Assembly (NCBI GenBank): GCA_035236585.1
Contig: CP141132.1
Span: forward strand, 50,967,880 to 51,031,879
Length of the DNA stretch: 64,000 nt
DNA from: Warburgia ugandensis
Taxonomy: Eukaryota > Streptophyta > Magnoliopsida > Canellales > Canellaceae
Direction: 5' to 3'
The position numbers and the translations under genes were made by a program. This document shows, in pieces, positions 47,834 to 61,018 of the stretch. The notes below the pieces were generated by a model, which searched no databases, was not told the DNA's origin, and saw nothing but the letters and a program-made list of their open reading frames with translations. Within the stretch, counting starts at the first letter, position 1. Each line of letters opens with the position of its first letter.

Positions 47834-48745
47834 AGAAGTGGGGGCAAGTTTTGATGAACCAAGAATCATTCCTCGTGATGATCAATAGGAGTTCAAAATG
47901 TGTGTCTAGTTTAGCTTTGGCCATGGCCACTAGTATGCCTTGCTTAGAAAGGGGCATGTGGATATACCAAAATTTGACCCCACCTTGATTATCACAAATT
48001 AAAACAAAAGTGCCCAATGATGACTTGCTTTTACTCTTAGACACTTTATTTATTTAGTATTCTAAGGGAAATTTAGTCAAAAATCATTGCAAGATCAAAA
48101 GGATGAAAAATGTAGAGAACAAGTGCAAAATGGTCATGCAACTGCACAATCCATGAGTTGTGGCTGCATGACTGTCATTTTGACTAGGCATGACATTAGC
48201 ACGTGTCCCCTTGAGGAGTGTTCTACATTCAAATTTTCTCAAGGAGTCATCTTCTTTAGAAGCATTTTTATGGAGTATTACATCGGAATTTCTCTAGAAT
48301 ATCATATGGTTTTCTAGTCTTTTGGATTTTCTTATTTCTCTACTTACTCAAGCATAATTTTTTTCCCTTATCTTATTTAATAACCTATTTTCATTCAATA
48401 TAGAATAGTTTCAACCTATAAAATAGACCACTATAGTTAGTCTCTTACTTTATAGAATAATTTTCTTGTTTTTTAGAATAGCTTTCCTACTTTAATACTA
48501 GTTTGCTAGAGCAGTGTTCTACTCTAGAGGGGAGAGGAGGGAGCAGATTTAAGTTCTCTCCTTCTCCTAGGACCCTCTTTTCTCTAGTTTGTTTAAAGGA
48601 GTTTTCCTATTCTTATAAAAGGATTGACCCTCTAACACAAAGTATAGAAGGAAAACTCCCACGCATTTCAATAGTTTGTGTAGCTACATCAGTTAAGCCT
48701 AATGAAGAAGCTGTCCCTACTCTCATAGTAGGAGGAATTTCTTAA
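47834..48745 (+). repeat. Purine tract and LTR-like block
   Basis: agaagtgggggcaag at 47834-47848 is a good plus-strand polypurine tract, followed at 47852 by tgatgaacc as a possible LTR start. A TATAAAAGG motif at 48614-48622 sits at a position typical for the R border. The right end is not defined; I see no primer site beyond it, so it may be a 3' LTR. With the preceding tandem array this resembles the 3' end of Tat/Ogre-type gypsy elements. Confidence 0.4.
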
Positions 48746-49772
48746 CTGGAAAAAGAACTCCGACATCCCCCACAATTCAACACATTAATTAGGAAGAAGT
48801 ATTGAAAGATTTCTCACATTCCACATGTATGAGATAAAATCAATGTGATGCATTCAATTGATAGTTTTTTACCTATCTTTTTAGAAACCCAAGTACTAAC
48901 TATTCCATCCAGAAGAGACCAGCTTGACCAAGCAAATTAGGTTACCTTTGAGATTGGTTGGACAAAGGGACTCTCAGGTTTAGGATTGCAACCACATGCT
49001 GGCAACCACAACAATGCTAAGGTACATGTGCGTTGTGATGTATCCTAAAGTCTAAACTAATTGCTGATAATATGTCTTGCTAGTTCATCAGTGGGAGGTA
49101 AGAATTGGCCTTTGTTCATATTTATACCACTACAATTGTTGTTTCTAAACATCTTCCAACTCTTGATAATTATGTATCTTGCCACTATAGTTTATTATTT
49201 ATAAAATAACATTTTCCTATTATGTTGATTTTCGATATACTCTTCTACCTATTTTCGACTTCAAACATAAATATAACCCCCATCTTTGTCAATTTGTCTG
49301 ATTGCTAAACCTAGGAAGCCTCCATTATATATAGCATAAATAACTTAACATTGTTAAAAAGAGATTCCAGCAATTTGCTTCAATATCTTGCTTGACTACT
49401 ACACATCATCTAATAGAGCCCATATATTACTTATTTGTATTGCAATACAAACAATAGCAAATTTTTTAGCTCTCTTCTTTAGGTACCACACATGTGCCAA
49501 GTGGCATATCTACTTGATTTTCAATTTTAACATCTTTTAACAATTAAAAAACAAATTATATAACCCTTTCAACGATATTTATTACTTATAAATAAAGGTT
49601 TCTTGAATTCTATTTATTGCCCCATCTTCTCTTTTATTAGGATATTTTGTGATAGATTGGTTATTGTCCAAAGTTGTAATATACTTCCTCACAAAAATGT
49701 TTAACTCCTCCCTTTTAATAATCAAGAAAAAAAAATGATATAATCCTTTCTAAAAGATGTGAAATGTGATAT

Positions 49773-49825
<53 letters not shown>

Positions 49826-52309
49826 CTCCTTAATCTTTTTTTTTTTTTCCCCAAAAGATGTGAAATGTGTGTTAGTCCCCTCCTGTCGTACCTTTAAACT
49901 TACTTCACCAAAAAGAGAGAAAATTAAATAAGAATAAGATTTGTCCTATTTTCTACTATTTGGCACTTTTATCTTTGTTATAATACTAAAATATATTTAT
50001 ATTTTCATGGCTATTTTTTATCTGATTGTAGGTTTAGTAAGTTATAGGTATCTATGATTTTTCTTACTAAATATTCTAGATCTTAGGTTTCCTTACTTCT
50101 TTCGAAAGGCTTTATCTTTTCTAATTAATGTATATTTGCTTATTTTCAAGGCTTTCTTTCTTTCATATTTATAGTTACTAGGTGAGACTCTAGTTGTTTC
50201 TTCCCATTTCCTATTTCCTTTTATCTTGCTTTGTTTGTTGAGTACTGATCGCTATTTCCTTATTTGTTTGGATTAGAAACATAACAATTAGGATTTTTCT
50301 TACTGATTCTATGATTCTAAATCATTTATCTCTTTCTTTCTGAATAGTTTATCTTTACTAATTAATAAATATTTGTCAAACTTTAAATATTTAATAAATA
50401 GATGAATATTCATACTAATTTTATGTTCTTAAATGTCATGCTCCTTACTTATACCTACTCCTCCTCCTCCTGCTTCTTCTTCTTCTCTTTATTTAAGACC
50501 ATAAATTACATTTATGTCATTTTATAATGAGTAAATCTAAATTCTCAATTATTTTCATGGTTAGAAAAGAAAATGATCAAAAATCATTTCTGAATTGTTA
50601 TAGTTTTCATCCATTATATTCTTGTGGGGTTCATCATATGTAGCTATGTATGTGACAAATCAAAACTTCAACTCTAAAGTAGTTTGTATTGAGAATGCAA
50701 CGAAAAATAACTTAAGGATTAGATATTTATATGGGGCTCCATTTTAGACATCTAGGTATCGCTAATACAAACCAATATGCATGCATATACACAAAATAAA
50801 ATTTCCAAATTAAATCTCAAATATAATTTTAGTACTGTGCAAATTACCGATTTTCTTACTAGTATTTTGTACTTTCCATGCAAGTCGCGAATTTCTTCAG
50901 CAAATGACTAGAATTAGACGTTTAGGGGCTGTTTGGCACGTGAATGATAAACCATGAATTAACTTATTCCTAGAGAGAGTGGTTTTTTCCCTTAAAATTT
51001 GCAGCCCTAATATATAGATGAAATATTCAAATAAATTTAACTAGAGCTAAAATCTTGGATTCTTTGTTCGTAAACAATTCTATTTGTGTCTTAAGAATGA
51101 AAATAGCAAAGGGCTATGACTATCCAAAAATAGCTTAATCCCTGCTTTATTATTGACGTTCCAGACACAGCGTCGCACTGTTGCCATAATCTACACAGGC
51201 CTGTCTGTCATGCTTAGACCACTACGCATCCGTAAATTTACATATGTACCACTTATTGATTCCTGTGCGGCTACGGTTGTGGGGGGAAAGCGCGCGTGCG
51301 CTTGTGAGCAGACTGCGGCAAGTGAACGGTGCAGCCCATCACGAGTCTGACAATGAAAATAACTAAAGTACCCTTGTAGTCGACTCTCATGCCTCACATC
51401 TGCGATCATAGGAATTCTTTTTCCTTTTCTATTAAATGGCAGATACACGCGCATGCACACAGTCTCGAACCCTCGTCGCTTAATTCAGAGACTCCTCGTA
51501 CCACTTATAATTTTACGAATTATAACTCCGGCATTGCTCTTGTTCAATGGCTAAAGTAAATAGTAATTACTGTACATTTTCTTTCTAATTTTCCCCATTC
51601 TTTTGCGAATCACTTTTTGCATCGTCCTACCCTACCTGTTCATCTCATTGCTACAGCTTTTGGCAACAAAACATCATCAACTCAAAGGCTTAGAATCATG
51701 CACTCTTCTAGCACTGCTAGATAAATGGTTGGATTATTGGCTAGTACTCTTAGCCGCTACTATTCAACCACATTATCACTACTCAAAAAATTTATTAAAG
51801 GTGAGCAATAAGCAAGTTTCGTTGTGAAAACAAGGGAATGCTGATGTCATGTCTAGTAATGGTAAATAAGGGAAAACAAGAGATGGCAGATGTCTAATCC
51901 ATTTCCTTTGCTTTTTTATTCATTAATGACTGCGGCAGAAAGTACAGGTTCACCTATCATCCTTCACAGGCATCACATGAACTTTCATGGAATAATGAAA
52001 AACAGTTGGTGGACAGAGGTTACCCTTTTGTCACTACCCAAAATCAAAGCCGCTAAGAAGAGATATAACAGACTAATATGATTTTCATTCCTTTTTTTCT
52101 GCCTCAGTTTGTCAACGAGGGAAGACGCAGAGAAGTTTCACCAACCAAGAAAAATGAAAAAAGCACCCAAGAAGAATCAAAAGAACAAAACTACATCCTG
52201 CTGCTTTGTGTCTCTTTCATTAGTGAGATAAAGAAAAGAGAGTAAAGTTACATAGCTTTAGTGTCATCACATGAAGTTTGCTTGCTCCTATCTATGTATT
52301 TACAGTTAG
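48746..52309. other. Intergenic, 3' side of the kinase gene
   Basis: AT-rich, with no recognisable gene, RNA or complete mobile element. It contains a CT microsatellite (49777-49820), poly-T near 49838, a (CTC/CTT) run near 50459-50493 and a short GC-rich patch at 51270-51310. The last few hundred bases should include the 3' untranslated region of the kinase transcript, but I cannot place its end. Confidence 0.6.
49777..49820. repeat. (CT)22 microsatellite
   Basis: Uninterrupted CT run of 44 bp, flanked on both sides by copies of aaaagatgtgaaatgtg (49752 and 49853). Confidence 0.95.
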
Positions 52310-53990
52310 CTAGAAGTAATCAAAGTGCCGAGGAATCTGATACGTCGCATCTCTCTGTTTCTTGTTCAACTTTGACAACCCATCTCTCCTAATCTTTTCC
52401 AAATCTGTAGGAACCTCAGGAGGCCTTACTGTTCTAATCAAAGCCCAATTCACACCCTTGAAGAACTCATGTCTTTTGATTTCAACTGAACCCTTCATGC
52501 TCCCTACCCTTTTCTTAGGATTCTTCACCAACAGCTTACATATAAGATCTTGAACCCTCACCATCTCATCCAAATCTTTACTGTTTATTGAAATTCTTGG
52601 GAAATTCAATGGCTGCTTGATGATGTTAATAAGGGTCTTTTCATTAGTTTCGCCCTTAAAGGGTGTTCTTCCATAAATGAGTTCAAACAAGAAGATCCCT
52701 AAGGTCCACCAATCGACGGCCCCACCATGGCCTGAACCAGAGATCACCTCCGGAGCAAGGTACTCGTGGGTCCCAACTAAGGATTTCGAACGGGCATTGA
52801 TGGGTTCTGCTACTAGTTCTGGATCAAGATCTTGCAACTCAGATTTGTGCGCAACCTTCGTTGATCTCTTAGATTTTTTGTCGGGGTCCTTGGAGGAGGA
52901 GAAACACGAGAGAACAGGTTGCATGGGCGGTGCACATGAAGGGGTGGAGCACTTTCTCATGGACTTGGGCCCGAGAGTGGGTCTTAGGAGTTTCGGGACC
53001 ACGTCGCATTTGAAAGAGAGATCAAAGTCTGATAGCATGATATGGCCATCTTCTCTTACGAGAACGTTCTCTGGCTTCAAGTCTCTGTAGACTATGCCCA
53101 TCATATGGAGGTATTCCAGAGCTAAAAGGACCTCTGCTGCATAAAATCTGTGATATAAGCGTTAATCAATTTATTGATTCTCAAATTGAACAATTGAAAA
53201 ATACAATTAAGGTTTAGAAAAGAAGGTAACAGAGTGAGAGAAACTTGATTTTGAAAAAACAATATTATCTTAATAAATTATGTCGTAGTTGCTCGACCAG
53301 CAAATTTCAAGTATAACCGAGCAGAAAGGAAAAACAGAAAAAAAAAACAAAAGAAGAAGAACAGAAAGGCAAAAAAGAGAGCACCCAATAAATTTTCTCA
53401 GAGAGAGAGATGGAAAAGACTTACTTAGCTGAAGAAATACTGAAGCGCTTCCCGTGTTGGCGCTGCCTAAGAGTATGCAAATCCCCACCAGGGCAAAACT
53501 CCATAATCAAACATGAATATCTGGAAGCATCAAAGTAAGCATACAGGGTAGGCAAGAAAGGATGATCAAGCATCCCCAATATCTCCTTCTCTATCTCAGC
53601 CCTCTGCAACTTGTTCCTAAAAGCAAGCGCTTCTCTGTCAACCACTTTCATAGCATACAAACACTCTGGCAAACCCATTACAGGATTCCTGAGCCTACAC
53701 AAATAGACATTTCCAATATCGCCGCTTCCGAGCCGGCGAAGGAGCTGGAAATGATCGAGCCCAACTCGGCCATTATCAGACCAGACACGCTTCATGGCCT
53801 CAAAGGGTGCTAGGTTCGCTTTGTGCGGTTTGTTGGCACATGAAATAATGGTGTCGGTGAAGGAACTGGAGACAGAAAGAGAGCTAGAGCTGCTGAAACT
53901 AAAGCCGCTAATCCAGCCATGGCCGGAGGCTCTGGTTGTGATGGAAGAATTGCTGCTGTCGTAGTCGACTTCATCGTGATTTGTTGGCAT
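52310..53990 (-). CDS. PID2: AGC-VIII serine/threonine kinase, PINOID2-like, two exons
   Basis: Exon 1 is 53990-53425 and exon 2 is 53147-52310, joined over a 277-bp GT-AG intron (53148-53424). Together they give 1404 nt and 467 residues, with the intron splitting codon 189. Residues 1-50 are Ser-rich. The kinase domain starts near residue 81: Gly-loop GSGDIG (88-93), Lys115 (YAMKVVD), YRDLKPEN (209-216) and DFD (229-231) in place of DFG, which defines the plant AGC-VIII group. An insertion of about 75 residues separates it from the activation segment [15 protein letters not shown] (309-323). The C-terminus ends in FDYF, the PDK1-docking type. Upstream text [18 protein letters not shown], then [20 protein letters not shown], fits PINOID2/AGC3-4 best. 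Members phosphorylate PIN auxin carriers at the plasma membrane. PINOID itself or a WAG-like kinase is less likely. No defect is seen. Confidence 0.93.
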
Positions 53991-54023
53991 GGTTGTGTGT
54001 GAAATTTAGGTTGTAAGGCTTGG

Positions 54024-54032
54024 CCTTATATA
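54024..54032 (-). promoter_or_regulatory. Probable TATA box of the kinase gene
   Basis: The minus strand reads tatataagg, 34-42 bp before the ATG at 53990. If it is used, transcription would begin only about 5-12 bp before the start codon, giving an unusually short leader. An upstream TATA-less start is the alternative. Confidence 0.4.
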
Positions 54033-54039
54033 CATGGGG

Positions 54040-57000
54040 CACTGCTTTGTTAAGACATGATCTGTTTTGGTGGAATTGAGAGAGCTATTTACTGTGGCAA
54101 GCTTACCCAAATGAACATTCTTTTAGCAACCACCTGAGAAAATGGCCCTTGAGTTGTTTAAATTGCTACAATGCCACTAGATTGCTTTACATATATGTGT
54201 CAGCAATTCCCTAATTCTGCATAAACGCAACTAGAATAATCTAATACTGGAGCACATCTTGAGTAATGCATTTTATTTATTGCACGCAAATGACAATGGC
54301 CATCACGTTCTTCCCAAACATCAAACTTCAGCTCAGCTAGTAGATTAATGAAGCCGACTCAACAACTGAGGCTAGTTAACTCGACCCGCTAGCATATGAG
54401 TTGTTTCGAGTGTTGATCAGCAGATTGCAATGCAAAACAATAGATGATGTTAGCAGGATTCAAACACCAAACTTCTAATATGGAACGCAGCTCTTTAACC
54501 AATATGCCTGAGAAACATTTTGGGCTATATTGAGGAATAGTTTAAATATAAATACATTTTCCTCCAAAATTGCTATTAAGTATTTTCGACTCACCAGGAA
54601 GATGACTTAACTAGTTGCACTTTCGTGTTTTTGAGTTTTTTAACTATGTTGCAATCCTAGACCAAATAATCCTATAAGCCTCATCTAAGGCTCCAATTGA
54701 AATTTTCGAAACTTGTTTTTGGTGGGACTTTTATCTTGCAATTGGAATATTCCATTTGCATTGCCTATCGATGGTTTACGAGTTCGATGGTGTCAAACTT
54801 GCATGCACTTTTCCCATATGAGCTGCCTTGTTTCAGGAGAAAAACAAGAAGATAATATTCAATAATTTAACCATAATTTTCTAAAACGAGTTTACACCCT
54901 TCACATTTAGTATGGTGGCATTTTGGTTATTGTACCCCGAAGTTGTGCTGTTTTGTCATTCGTGCATGACAGTCCATTGCAAGACGCATTCACATTGTGG
55001 AAATATGTTTAGTTGTCAAATGATAACGACACCCTTTGATCGATCGCTACCTCTTCCTCGTGCCAGGCAGTAATTTCCCTGAAGAGCAGCTTGGTTCACT
55101 GATCCATTTTTTTAGTTACTCGTAGGCAAGGTCTTGGAAGCTTGGATTGCATGAACTCCCCGTGCCACATTAATTTCCACCTCTAGTAAGTAGCTCTCCT
55201 TTTTTGCCTAATTTTCCTTTTATATTTTCTAGAACATGTGAAGCAATTTACAAGATCCATGTGGCACATGATCTTGCACTTGCATCACATAATATGATTA
55301 CAAAACTCTTTCATTCCCTGAGAATAATCCCTTTTTTCTTCTGTTTCATTTATGATCATTTTCTTTTCCTGCCATTTTTTAAAATTTAATAAATTGAAAA
55401 GAACACCGAATTTAGAACAATTAAATGGGCTCGATTAGTATTAAATTTCATTCTTTTTCCCTCACATTCTATAGCTCACGCTGGCAACTCTTCCGCTTTA
55501 TGACTGTCAGTCATTTCTTTACTTCAGACATGCCTAACAACTAGAAAAGTATAAAGATGAATGAAGACTAGCAATAACCAAAAAGGGCAAAGGCAAAGTG
55601 CTGTAAGAAACTCCCCACAGCTTTTCATTTTCTTGGAAACTTATTCTATTGAGCGGTGCCCCAAACTAGAATACATTTTTTTAGACAACCATTAAATCAG
55701 CTGGATATAATTTTCTTTACCATTTCCCAATTTCTAACGAGAGAGAATGTTTAAGTTGAGGCACTGTGCCATAAGAATGTCTAAGTTGAGGCGCCTCTCC
55801 CGTAAGTAGGTTACCAATGTGTAGTACACGGGATGCTTGTAGGCAAGGCAGTATCTCAGATATACGTTTGACAAGGGTAGCGTGTGAGTTACCACCAATT
55901 CAAAAGAAAATAACAAAAGAACTCGAGAGACAGTTGCCATTACTGCCGACATCTTTGGAGCAGAAGATAGCTGATGAAGCTAATTACTAGGCAGGTGAAG
56001 CCATTTATGTGATCTCAGCCCCGCGTCTGATTCTAGCAACCAAGAAATATTTCAAAAGGCATAATGTGTACTAGTGACACCCGCCCGCCCTCGTCGTCAC
56101 AATTGGCAGTGTAATTGGCACTAGGCAGTGGAAATACTAATCCTTGTTTGCTCCAATCGGATCGGGGGGCTTGGGTTCATTTGATGCTGGGTCTTCTTAT
56201 GGACGAGTCATATAACAAGGTTATGGTGGTTGAGTTCAATGTTGGAGCAGGCCCATATAGGGAGCTCAACAGATGACAATGTTGAAGCAGGCCCATACAG
56301 GGAGCTCCACAGATGAATGTTTATGATCATTAAAGAGGTAGCATCCGTCCTATTTTGCCAATTTAGAAGAGAAAGACCGAGCAACTAGTTCACTCAAAGG
56401 TCAATTAATTATTGTTTATACGAGGGAATATCCTCTAAAATAAAGTGGAGGCTCCTCGGCCCTTATCACGTATGCACTGGTCCTGCCTGCATCACAGGGT
56501 CCTATGTTGTATACATTGGTATTTCTTTTACTTCTGTACCACAGGGCCTCCCCCGCTCTCCCACCCCTTTCCATGCGGATGCGCGTAGTCACCCGAGCAT
56601 CTCAGAGTAACTCCGGAGTCAGGAATTTGTTACTCTTAAACATAAACTTATTACAGTTCCTTGGGGCTTCCGGTAAGAGTGGATGCACATGGTGTGTGGA
56701 GAAGTGAACTCGCCGCCTAGAGTATCATTTTGGAAGATCTAAGCCGTTTATCATATTCGTTTCTAGCAATTTTTACAAGATTTAAGCCGTTCTTCGTATT
56801 TCTTCAATTTTGACATGTACACTCTTCCATTTCGCTTAAGATGATGGATGGTTGTCTATTCATGGATTTTAAACTTCAAAATTCTGATTTTAGCACCTCA
56901 GAAGATCTTGCTTTGATGGGCATTCTACTTTCACGCCAAAAAAGAACGAAAAATAAAAGAACAGATAAAGCCATGTACAATTTCCTCTGTACTAGTCTAT

Positions 57001-58811
57001 AGCTAGTTGTAAAGTTGGATATGATTCATGAAGAAAGATCATATCGGATCTTTTCTCTTCATTGCGCGGATCTGAATTCAGAGGACAAACTTTCTCAGAG
57101 TTATTTTAATATTCAGCATCCTTTCCTCCTCCCTTTCTCCGTAGGATCTTATCATTCTCTTTTTGGCTGCAAATTCTGCAGCAGACCCAACACAGATGGC
57201 AGTACCACAGTGGCAAACTTATTGGGAAGCCCGAAACTCCATCACTTGCAGAGACACTTGTTACTAGTGTTTCATACAACCAAAAACCACTTTCAAGCCT
57301 TTGATTGTTAGAAAACCATCCTAAATTATCATAAACTAACAGTAAATGCCAACTTCTATCTCTTGCTGTTTGTTGCATTATAGAATTAAAATATTTATTT
57401 CACGCAACATTTTCTGGAAACAAAATAACTAAGGCACTCTTCGTAAACGAAACATGCGCCTAACATGCCATTTTGTCCACTAAGCTTCAGCCACCTAAGG
57501 TGACAGTTTAACATAAAACCCATCACTGTCTAAATCACAACTCAAAAGAAGCAACCAAAACGAAGAGCAAATTCTGAGATGGAAAGTTTTAGCCCAACAG
57601 CCATATGCAGAGTGCAGAACTCTCAGGTTTGAATTATCTACTGGAACATTAGACAAACGTGGCCATCCTGACACCCCACCACAAAATAGAAAAATGGTAT
57701 CCTAACACTTCCAATATAAAACGAACATAAAATTCAGTGAAGGTCCCATTTCAAAGACCTTTATCAGCATTTGCTAGAGAATTGAATCTGGTCTTTTTGC
57801 TTCACAAAATATTGGATTTTCTCTGGGAAGGCATCCATCATGGGCAGTTCCAAGTCATGGAGATCAAAACATTTATTGTTTTATTTTATAGATTTTTTAT
57901 GGGTATTATTTATTTTGTAAATTAATTTTTAAAGGCCATTCATGCACTTGTGACCTTGTCTCTTATTGTTGTTGAGGGAGCATGGAAAAATTAAGCAACA
58001 CTCAGTGTCTGTGGGGTTGAAATAAACTTTGAAAAGACCACAAGACCAAGTTAAAATAAGAATGAAATGATAAATCCACCCCGGTTATATGGGGGTAAAT
58101 CACGAAACTGCAGTGTGCGAGGCAAAGAGAAGATAATTGTAAGGCAAGACAGTTTTACAGTAAGCAGTATGTTACTTTGAAGATTACACACGTATATACA
58201 GGGGAAGGTAATTTCAGTAAGGACTTGCAGGGGTAAAGTGACGTTTGATTGCCAAGGAAAAAGTTTCTAACTGCCATTTTCTCTAACTTTTTCTATTTTC
58301 TACTTTTTTTCATCTAATCAAATGTCACTTGCTCCTTATACTAATGTACAAAGAGTCGTCTTTCACGTAGGTAAGGAATGTAAAGACTACGCCCCTTTTA
58401 CATTCATTATGTTTAGATTGTGAAAAATAGCTAGCTCATAAGAAATCAATCGATTTGGATTATCTTATCCATTTGTTTTGAGTCTTTAAAAAATTAATAA
58501 AAATAGATGATCATAATTTTTTACCTAAAAAACATGGGCTAAAAATATCCAAGGACATGAAATTCGTTGTCCAGCCTATCTAAGCGATTCCTAAGGCTGT
58601 GCATGGGTGGATGGTTGTCTAACATTAAAAATAAACAAATAAATAAATAAAAGGGCTCCATTTGGAGAATAGAAGTCTACACTTGTTTCTTTTGAGTAAC
58701 TCTATAACAATCAAAAGGGCCCTTGAATTTCTTTCAAATGTCACAACCATTATAAGAGGCTTCAGCCATGTTTGTGAGAAGATAATGGCTGGTAATAGCT
58801 TCAGCCATGAA
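54040..58811. other. Intergenic, 5' side of the kinase gene
   Basis: No gene is recognised in 4.8 kb. The part next to the kinase should hold its promoter. Small open frames (for example 56504-56707 and 57015-57311) have no domain or composition that supports coding. A 40-bp tandem duplication lies at 56241-56320. Confidence 0.55.
56241..56320. repeat. 40-bp tandem duplication
   Basis: gttg(g/a)agcaggcccata begins both units, at 56241 and 56281; the units differ at only a few positions and abut exactly. Confidence 0.9.
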
Positions 58812-58982
58812 GAGGAGCTTTGGCGCAATGGTAGAGTTGTCGTCATGTGACCTTGAGGTCACGGGTTCAAGGCATGGAAACAGCTCTTGCAAAATACAAG
58901 GTAAAGCTATATACTATTGACCCCACCCATTCCCTGACCCCGCATGCGCAGGAGCTTTATGCACGGGGGCTGCCCCTTTTTT
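58812..58982 (+). mobile_element. Au-type SINE copy 1
   Basis: It starts gaggagctttggcgcaatgg (tRNA-derived head with A box), has gtcacgggttcaaggcatgg (B box) and ggaaacagctcttgcaaaat, and ends gggggctgccccttttt, the T-tail typical of Au SINEs. Flanking agccat (58803-58808 and 58983-58988) is a likely target duplication. Such elements are transcribed by RNA polymerase III and moved by LINE proteins. Confidence 0.92.
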
Positions 58983-59977
58983 AGCCATTTGGAGGGGCTT
59001 TCAACCATTATAACATAAGGGTATTTTCCCTTTGATTGAGAAATCAGGTATTGTCTCTTAAAAAGACAACTTGAGGATCAAATGTTAATGATTAACTTCT
59101 CTTACTTTCTACGAATTAACAACTCGATGGATATCGCACACCATCCAAATTAATTTAAGATATACATTAAAAATAAATATATTGATACTGTCATAGAGAA
59201 AAAGACCATAACTTTATTGCGTTTCATTCAGCAGGTAAGACATAATAATAACATCTTCCATTTGATCCTAAAGACCGGCGATTTTTGTAGTCACCGACTG
59301 TTATATTGAAAATTTTCCTTTTATCTTTGTTTTTCAATTTGCAGTATAGGAATACAAGAATTATAGGGTCTTAATTGGCTAACAACTTGTCTAGTCGGTT
59401 GAGGACAAAAGAGAAAACAAAGCCAAAAAGGGGTTCTTGGATTAAAGGACCAGAAGAAAAGAGATGTTGAGGTCTGGTCCATGCTGCCGTGGGCCTTCAG
59501 CTAAAACAAGCAAAATTCAAGTCAATGATATCATTTTGCTTATGTTCTCATCCATTCTCACAACAATCAAAAGAAACTGTTGTGGGGGGAGATAAGCCAA
59601 AATGGATTCAATAACATTTTCTCTGTCATCCTCAAAACAAACAAACAAACAAACAGGAAAAAGAAACATGAACAAATTGGAGCAAAACTAAGCAAATCGT
59701 GCCAAAAGTTTCAAGCATAACTTGGAAAGTGTACACAGTTACTCCTAGATAAACTAATGCGTGGACTAAATACAGCATAATCTGTTCCAACTTGAAATGC
59801 TGTAGTATATAATTCCTTAAACAAACTTATCAGATAAAGGCTTTCAAATTTTCTATTACAGCTCAGTGACTATATAATTCATAATTCTCAGCAGTATGCA
59901 AATTGTGAAATCACCATGCGCACTAAACCATAGATTGAGCTTTAAAATTTTGGCAACCAGTCCGGTTCATAGTTGAA
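58983..59977. other. Unassigned spacer
   Basis: No gene or repeat family is recognised. A short (CAAA)n run lies at 59637-59656. Confidence 0.55.
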
Positions 59978-60089
59978 GAGGAGCCTTGGTGCAACGATTG
60001 AGTTGTCGCCATGTGACCTGGAAGTCACAGCTTGAGGCGTGGAAACAGGTCCGCCCCTTTCCCAGACCCCTCATATGCACTCCTTTTTT
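59978..60089 (+). mobile_element. Au-type SINE copy 2, internally deleted
   Basis: The head gaggagccttggtgcaacg and the B-box region gtcacagcttgaggcgtgg are present. After ggaaacagg it jumps to the 3' part (ccagacccctcatatgcact) and T-tail, missing about 60 bp. No clear target duplication. Confidence 0.8.
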
Positions 60090-60848
60090 ATGGCTAGAAT
60101 GGTACGATCCGGTTTCTCGGCTTCTCCGGTGTTCCATCTTGGAAATTAGTAAATATTTTGATAATAAATTTAAAAAAATCTAAAAATTCTGAAAAGCTTT
60201 TTAGAAGTAACAAGTACACGGAAAAAGAAGAATTATACTCTAATTACAATCGTGCCCATTGAGGCAAAAAATTGTATAAATCATAAATGGTTACTTAAAA
60301 TGTTATAGAAATTATAAATGGATTTAAAAATTGTACAAAACATACAAAACGCTCATGATAGTTAACAGTTCTCCTAATTTAGAAGAGAACATACGAAAAA
60401 AAACTGAAAAAAAAGAAGTAAAAAAGATCTTTTAAAACAACGTTACCTTCACAAAAAACGCTTGAATGTTCTTTTCTGATCGTACAAATCAGTACAATTT
60501 CCCATCGTCTTCAACCTTGGAACACTGAAAGCTACTTTCGTAACCTATTTGCAACAAAACCTATAATACTTTCCATCTTCTTTTCCTGTATCTATTCCGA
60601 TAAATCTGGAAGAAATTATTCATCACCTTCAGCCTCAGAAACCTCTCTTTGAAACCTTTTTCTGAAAATTAACCCTAAAACCCTGTCTCTATTTGTAAAG
60701 AACTACTTCAATTTTGGTGTTTTAAAAATATCTTTTTTTACCAGAACAATACTTTTGTTTTCTTTTTCTGAAACTGCAATCACTAAGAACCCATCATATT
60801 TGCTGCTATTTAATTAAAAAGTATATATCCTCCTCGGGTAAAAGGATA
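60090..60848. other. Unassigned AT-rich spacer
   Basis: No coding potential is seen. The right end holds aaggata (60842-60848), the target duplication of the next SINE. Confidence 0.55.
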
Positions 60849-61018
60849 GCTCGGTGCACCAAGCTCCCACTTACGTGCAAGCTGGAAGGGCCAGACCACT
60901 AAGTGCCTATAGGATGCAGCCTTACCATGCATTTTACAAGAGGCTGTTTACACACATCAAACCTGTGACCTTTAGATCACACGGCGACAATTCAACCATT
61001 GTGCCAAGGCTCCCCTTC
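60849..61018 (-). mobile_element. Au-type SINE copy 3
   Basis: The plus strand shows gctcggtgcaccaagctccc (3' part), caagaggctgtttacacaca and gtgccaaggctccccttc (head) in reverse order, the full element on the minus strand. It is flanked by aaggata on both sides (60842-60848 and 61019-61025), a 7-bp target duplication. The frames crossing it are not genes. Confidence 0.92.

Noticed and set aside
50931..50944. ggggctgtttggca as a transposon terminal repeat
   Set aside because: It resembles the end of some plant DNA elements, but I find no matching inverted end or target duplication nearby.
51153..51460. Small gene in a GC-rich patch
   Set aside because: Open on both strands only over the GC-rich segment; no domain, splice signal or start context supports it.
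52362..53090. Plus-strand open frames opposite the kinase gene
   Set aside because: They are antisense shadows of the kinase exons with no recognisable domain.
58812..58880. Functional tRNA gene
   Set aside because: The A and B boxes belong to the tRNA-derived head of an Au SINE; no cloverleaf with an anticodon arm can be formed and the SINE body follows.
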